Positions 5,863 to 6,932 of a stretch of DNA of 6,932 bases are shown here, in pieces (positions within the stretch are counted from its first letter, which is position 1; each line of letters starts with the position of its first letter). The position numbers were made by a program, and so were the translations under genes. Below the pieces are notes generated by a model. That model ran no database searches. It was not told where the DNA came from and saw only the letters and a program-made list of their open reading frames with translations. This DNA is from Pseudomonadota bacterium. GTDB lineage: Bacteria; Pseudomonadota; Gammaproteobacteria; Pseudomonadales; Oceanobacteraceae. The stretch lies in the NCBI GenBank assembly GCA_023399105.1, contig JAEWQT010000105.1:1-6932 (forward strand). Reading direction: 5' to 3'.

Positions 5863-5961
5863 GAAAGGTTTCTGAGCAAGGCAAAACCTGAAGAAAAAGC
5901 GGAGTGTACTGTAGTACATGAGCATTTTGATGAAGGTTTTAACGCCGCTCAGGAGCGTTTC
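5863..5961 (+). repeat. Hairpin-forming intergenic element, copy 2 (plus-strand orientation)
   Basis: This is an extended imperfect palindrome ending 25 bases before purD. From outside inward it pairs GAAA (5863–5866) with TTTC (5958–5961), TTCTGAGC (5870–5877) with GCTCAGGA (5947–5954; one G·T), GGC (5880–5882) with GCC (5944–5946), AAAACCT (5883–5889) with AGGTTTT (5934–5940), AAAA (5894–5897) with TTTT (5925–5928), GC (5899–5900) with GC (5922–5923), and TGTAC (5905–5909) with GTACA (5914–5918) around a TGTA loop. The left AA bulge (5878–5879) and right AAC bulge (5941–5943) are also present in copy 1. I recall similar blocks (GCGGAGTGTACT, then ATGAGCATTTT) scattered between genes in Pseudomonas, Vibrio and related genomes, but cannot confirm this here. 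Confidence 0.82.
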
Positions 5962-5986
5962 AGACCCGCAATAAGAGAAGTCAGCT

Positions 5987-6932
5987 ATGAAAATCTTAGT
6001 GGTAGGGGCAGGTGGTCGCGAACACGCCCTGGCCTGGAAGGCCTTGCAATCGCCGCTGGTTGAAAAAGTATTCGTGGCACCGGGCAACGCCGGCACTGCG
6101 CTGGAACCCGGCCTGGAAAACGTCGCCATTGATGTGATGAATTTCGACGCTCTGGAAGCCTTCGCCAAAGACAACGGCATTGGCCTGACCATCGTTGGCC
6201 CGGAAGCGCCACTGGTGGGCGGCATTGTGAACCAGTTTGAAGCCGCCGGCCTGAAGATTTTCGGCCCGCGCAAAGGCGCTGCGCAGCTGGAAGGCTCCAA
6301 AGCCTTCACTAAAGACTTCCTCGCCCGTCACAAAATCCCGACTGCGGATTACCAGAACTTCACCGAGGTTGAGCCGGCACTGGCGTACCTGCGTGAAAAA
6401 GGCGCACCGATTGTGGTTAAGGCCGATGGTCTGGCCGCCGGTAAAGGCGTAATCGTGGCCGAAACCCTGGAGCAAGCCGAAGACGCCGTAAAAGACATGC
6501 TATCCGGCAATGCCTTCGGCGACGCCGGCTGCCGCGTGGTAATTGAAGAATTCCTCGCCGGCGAAGAAGCCTCGTTCATTGTGATGGTCGATGGCAAAAA
6601 CGTGCTGCCAATGGCCACCAGTCAGGACCACAAGCGTGTGGGCGACAAAGACACTGGCCCGAACACCGGAGGTATGGGTGCGTACTCTCCGGCACCAGTC
6701 GTCACTCAGGACGTGCACGACCGCGTCATGCGTGAAGTGATTTACCCGACCGTGAACGGCATGGCCGCAGAAGGCAATGATTACACCGGCTTCCTGTACG
6801 CCGGTCTGATGATCGACGCCGCCGGCAACCCGAAAGTGATCGAATACAACTGCCGCTTCGGCGACCCGGAAACCCAGCCGATTATGCTGCGTATGCAGTC
6901 GGATCTGGTGGCGCACTGTCTGGCTGCGCTGG
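5987..6932 (+). CDS. purD: Phosphoribosylamine–glycine ligase, N-terminal three quarters
   Basis: PurD (GAR synthetase) joins 5-phosphoribosylamine and glycine with ATP in the second step of purine synthesis, in the cytoplasm. The window holds 315 complete codons of an expected ~430 and no stop; the C-terminal domain lies beyond the right edge. The N-terminal Rossmann-like domain starts MKILVVGAGGREHALAWK, with PGNAGT at 32–37 and GPEAPLVGGI at 71–80. The ATP-grasp part has KADGLAAGKGV at 145–155, EEFLAGEEASF at 187–197, the family signature TSQDHKR at 211–217 with NTGGMGAYSPAP at 226–237, and the metal-binding EYNCRFGDPETQ at 286–297. All key residues seen are intact. The ATG at 5987 follows an AGAGAAG (5974–5980) with 6 bases of spacing. 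It is the natural partner of purH, but 392 bases of repeat-rich DNA separate the two, so its expression may be uncoupled. Confidence 0.96.
   Translation, partial: MKILVVGAGGREHALAWKALQSPLVEKVFVAPGNAGTALEPGLENVAIDVMNFDALEAFAKDNGIGLTIVGPEAPLVGGIVNQFEAAGLKIFGPRKGAAQLEGSKAFTKDFLARHKIPTADYQNFTEVEPALAYLREKGAPIVVKADGLAAGKGVIVAETLEQAEDAVKDMLSGNAFGDAGCRVVIEEFLAGEEASFIVMVDGKNVLPMATSQDHKRVGDKDTGPNTGGMGAYSPAPVVTQDVHDRVMREVIYPTVNGMAAEGNDYTGFLYAGLMIDAAGNPKVIEYNCRFGDPETQPIMLRMQSDLVAHCLAAL

Larger units (their letters stand above)
5595..5986. other. Non-coding purH–purD gap filled with inverted and direct repeats
   Basis: This 392-base gap holds no gene I can support. It contains two related hairpin elements in opposite orientation, and between them two good small hairpins: 5709–5725 (CGCCACG/CGTGGCG with loop CTC) and 5737–5756 (CGCTTTC/GGAAGCG with one G·T pair). 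It also has the perfect 8-bp palindrome TAGCGCTA at 5765–5772, a 6-bp stem at 5806–5820 (CTGAAT/ATTCAG, loop TAG), and a GGGC/GCCC stem at 5841–5854. A TATAGAAT at 5827–5834 resembles a -10 box but has no matching -35 box, so a separate purD promoter is only a weak possibility. In many relatives purH and purD are adjacent and cotranscribed. Confidence 0.8.

Noticed and set aside
5839..6063. A 74-codon open frame on the + strand crossing hairpin copy 2 into purD
   Set aside because: It begins at a TTG with no ribosome site, is made mostly of the hairpin element, and ends inside purD in another frame. The element's palindromic structure explains the sequence better than protein coding.

Overview
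The window reads as a housekeeping stretch of a gammaproteobacterial chromosome, of the Pseudomonadales/Oceanospirillales type. The gene order aroQ – prmA – zinc-ribbon/DUF3426 protein – dusB – fis – purH – purD, all on the + strand, is the order known from Pseudomonas, except that accB and accC, which there lie between aroQ and prmA, are missing here. The Fis and DusB proteins resemble the Pseudomonas versions as I remember them. Base composition looks moderately GC-rich and even across the genes, and nothing in the coding part suggests recent transfer. I cannot name the genus from the sequence alone; a marine oceanospirillal relative of Pseudomonas is a reasonable guess.

Layout. Positions 1–147 are the last 48 codons of aroQ, which overlap the prmA start in a TAATG junction. 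prmA (147–1037) is followed after 9 bases by a membrane-anchored zinc-ribbon protein with a DUF3426-type C-terminus (1047–2360). A 203-base intergenic region (2361–2563) holds six perfect copies of a 7-base tandem repeat, a 7-bp hairpin and a plausible promoter for dusB–fis. dusB (2564–3550) and fis (3547–3894) overlap by ATGA and form a coupled pair. A textbook intrinsic terminator (3913–3939) lies only 24 bases before purH (3963–5594). A 392-base gap (5595–5986) then separates purH from purD, which starts at 5987 and runs off the window.

The most interesting structure is in the purH–purD gap. It carries two related hairpin-forming elements of about 100 bases in opposite orientation (5611–5707 read on the – strand, 5863–5961 read on the + strand). 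Their stems differ by paired, compensating changes while the bulged and loop-proximal bases are the same, so folded nucleic acid seems to be what is conserved. Between them lie a 24-base imperfect direct repeat and several short perfect palindromes.

Functionally the genes cover the shikimate pathway (aroQ), ribosomal protein L11 methylation (prmA), tRNA dihydrouridine formation (dusB), a nucleoid protein tied to growth rate (fis), and purine synthesis (purH for the last two steps to IMP, purD for the second step). The coding part is ordinary. I see no phage, transposase, CRISPR, toxin–antitoxin or defence genes.
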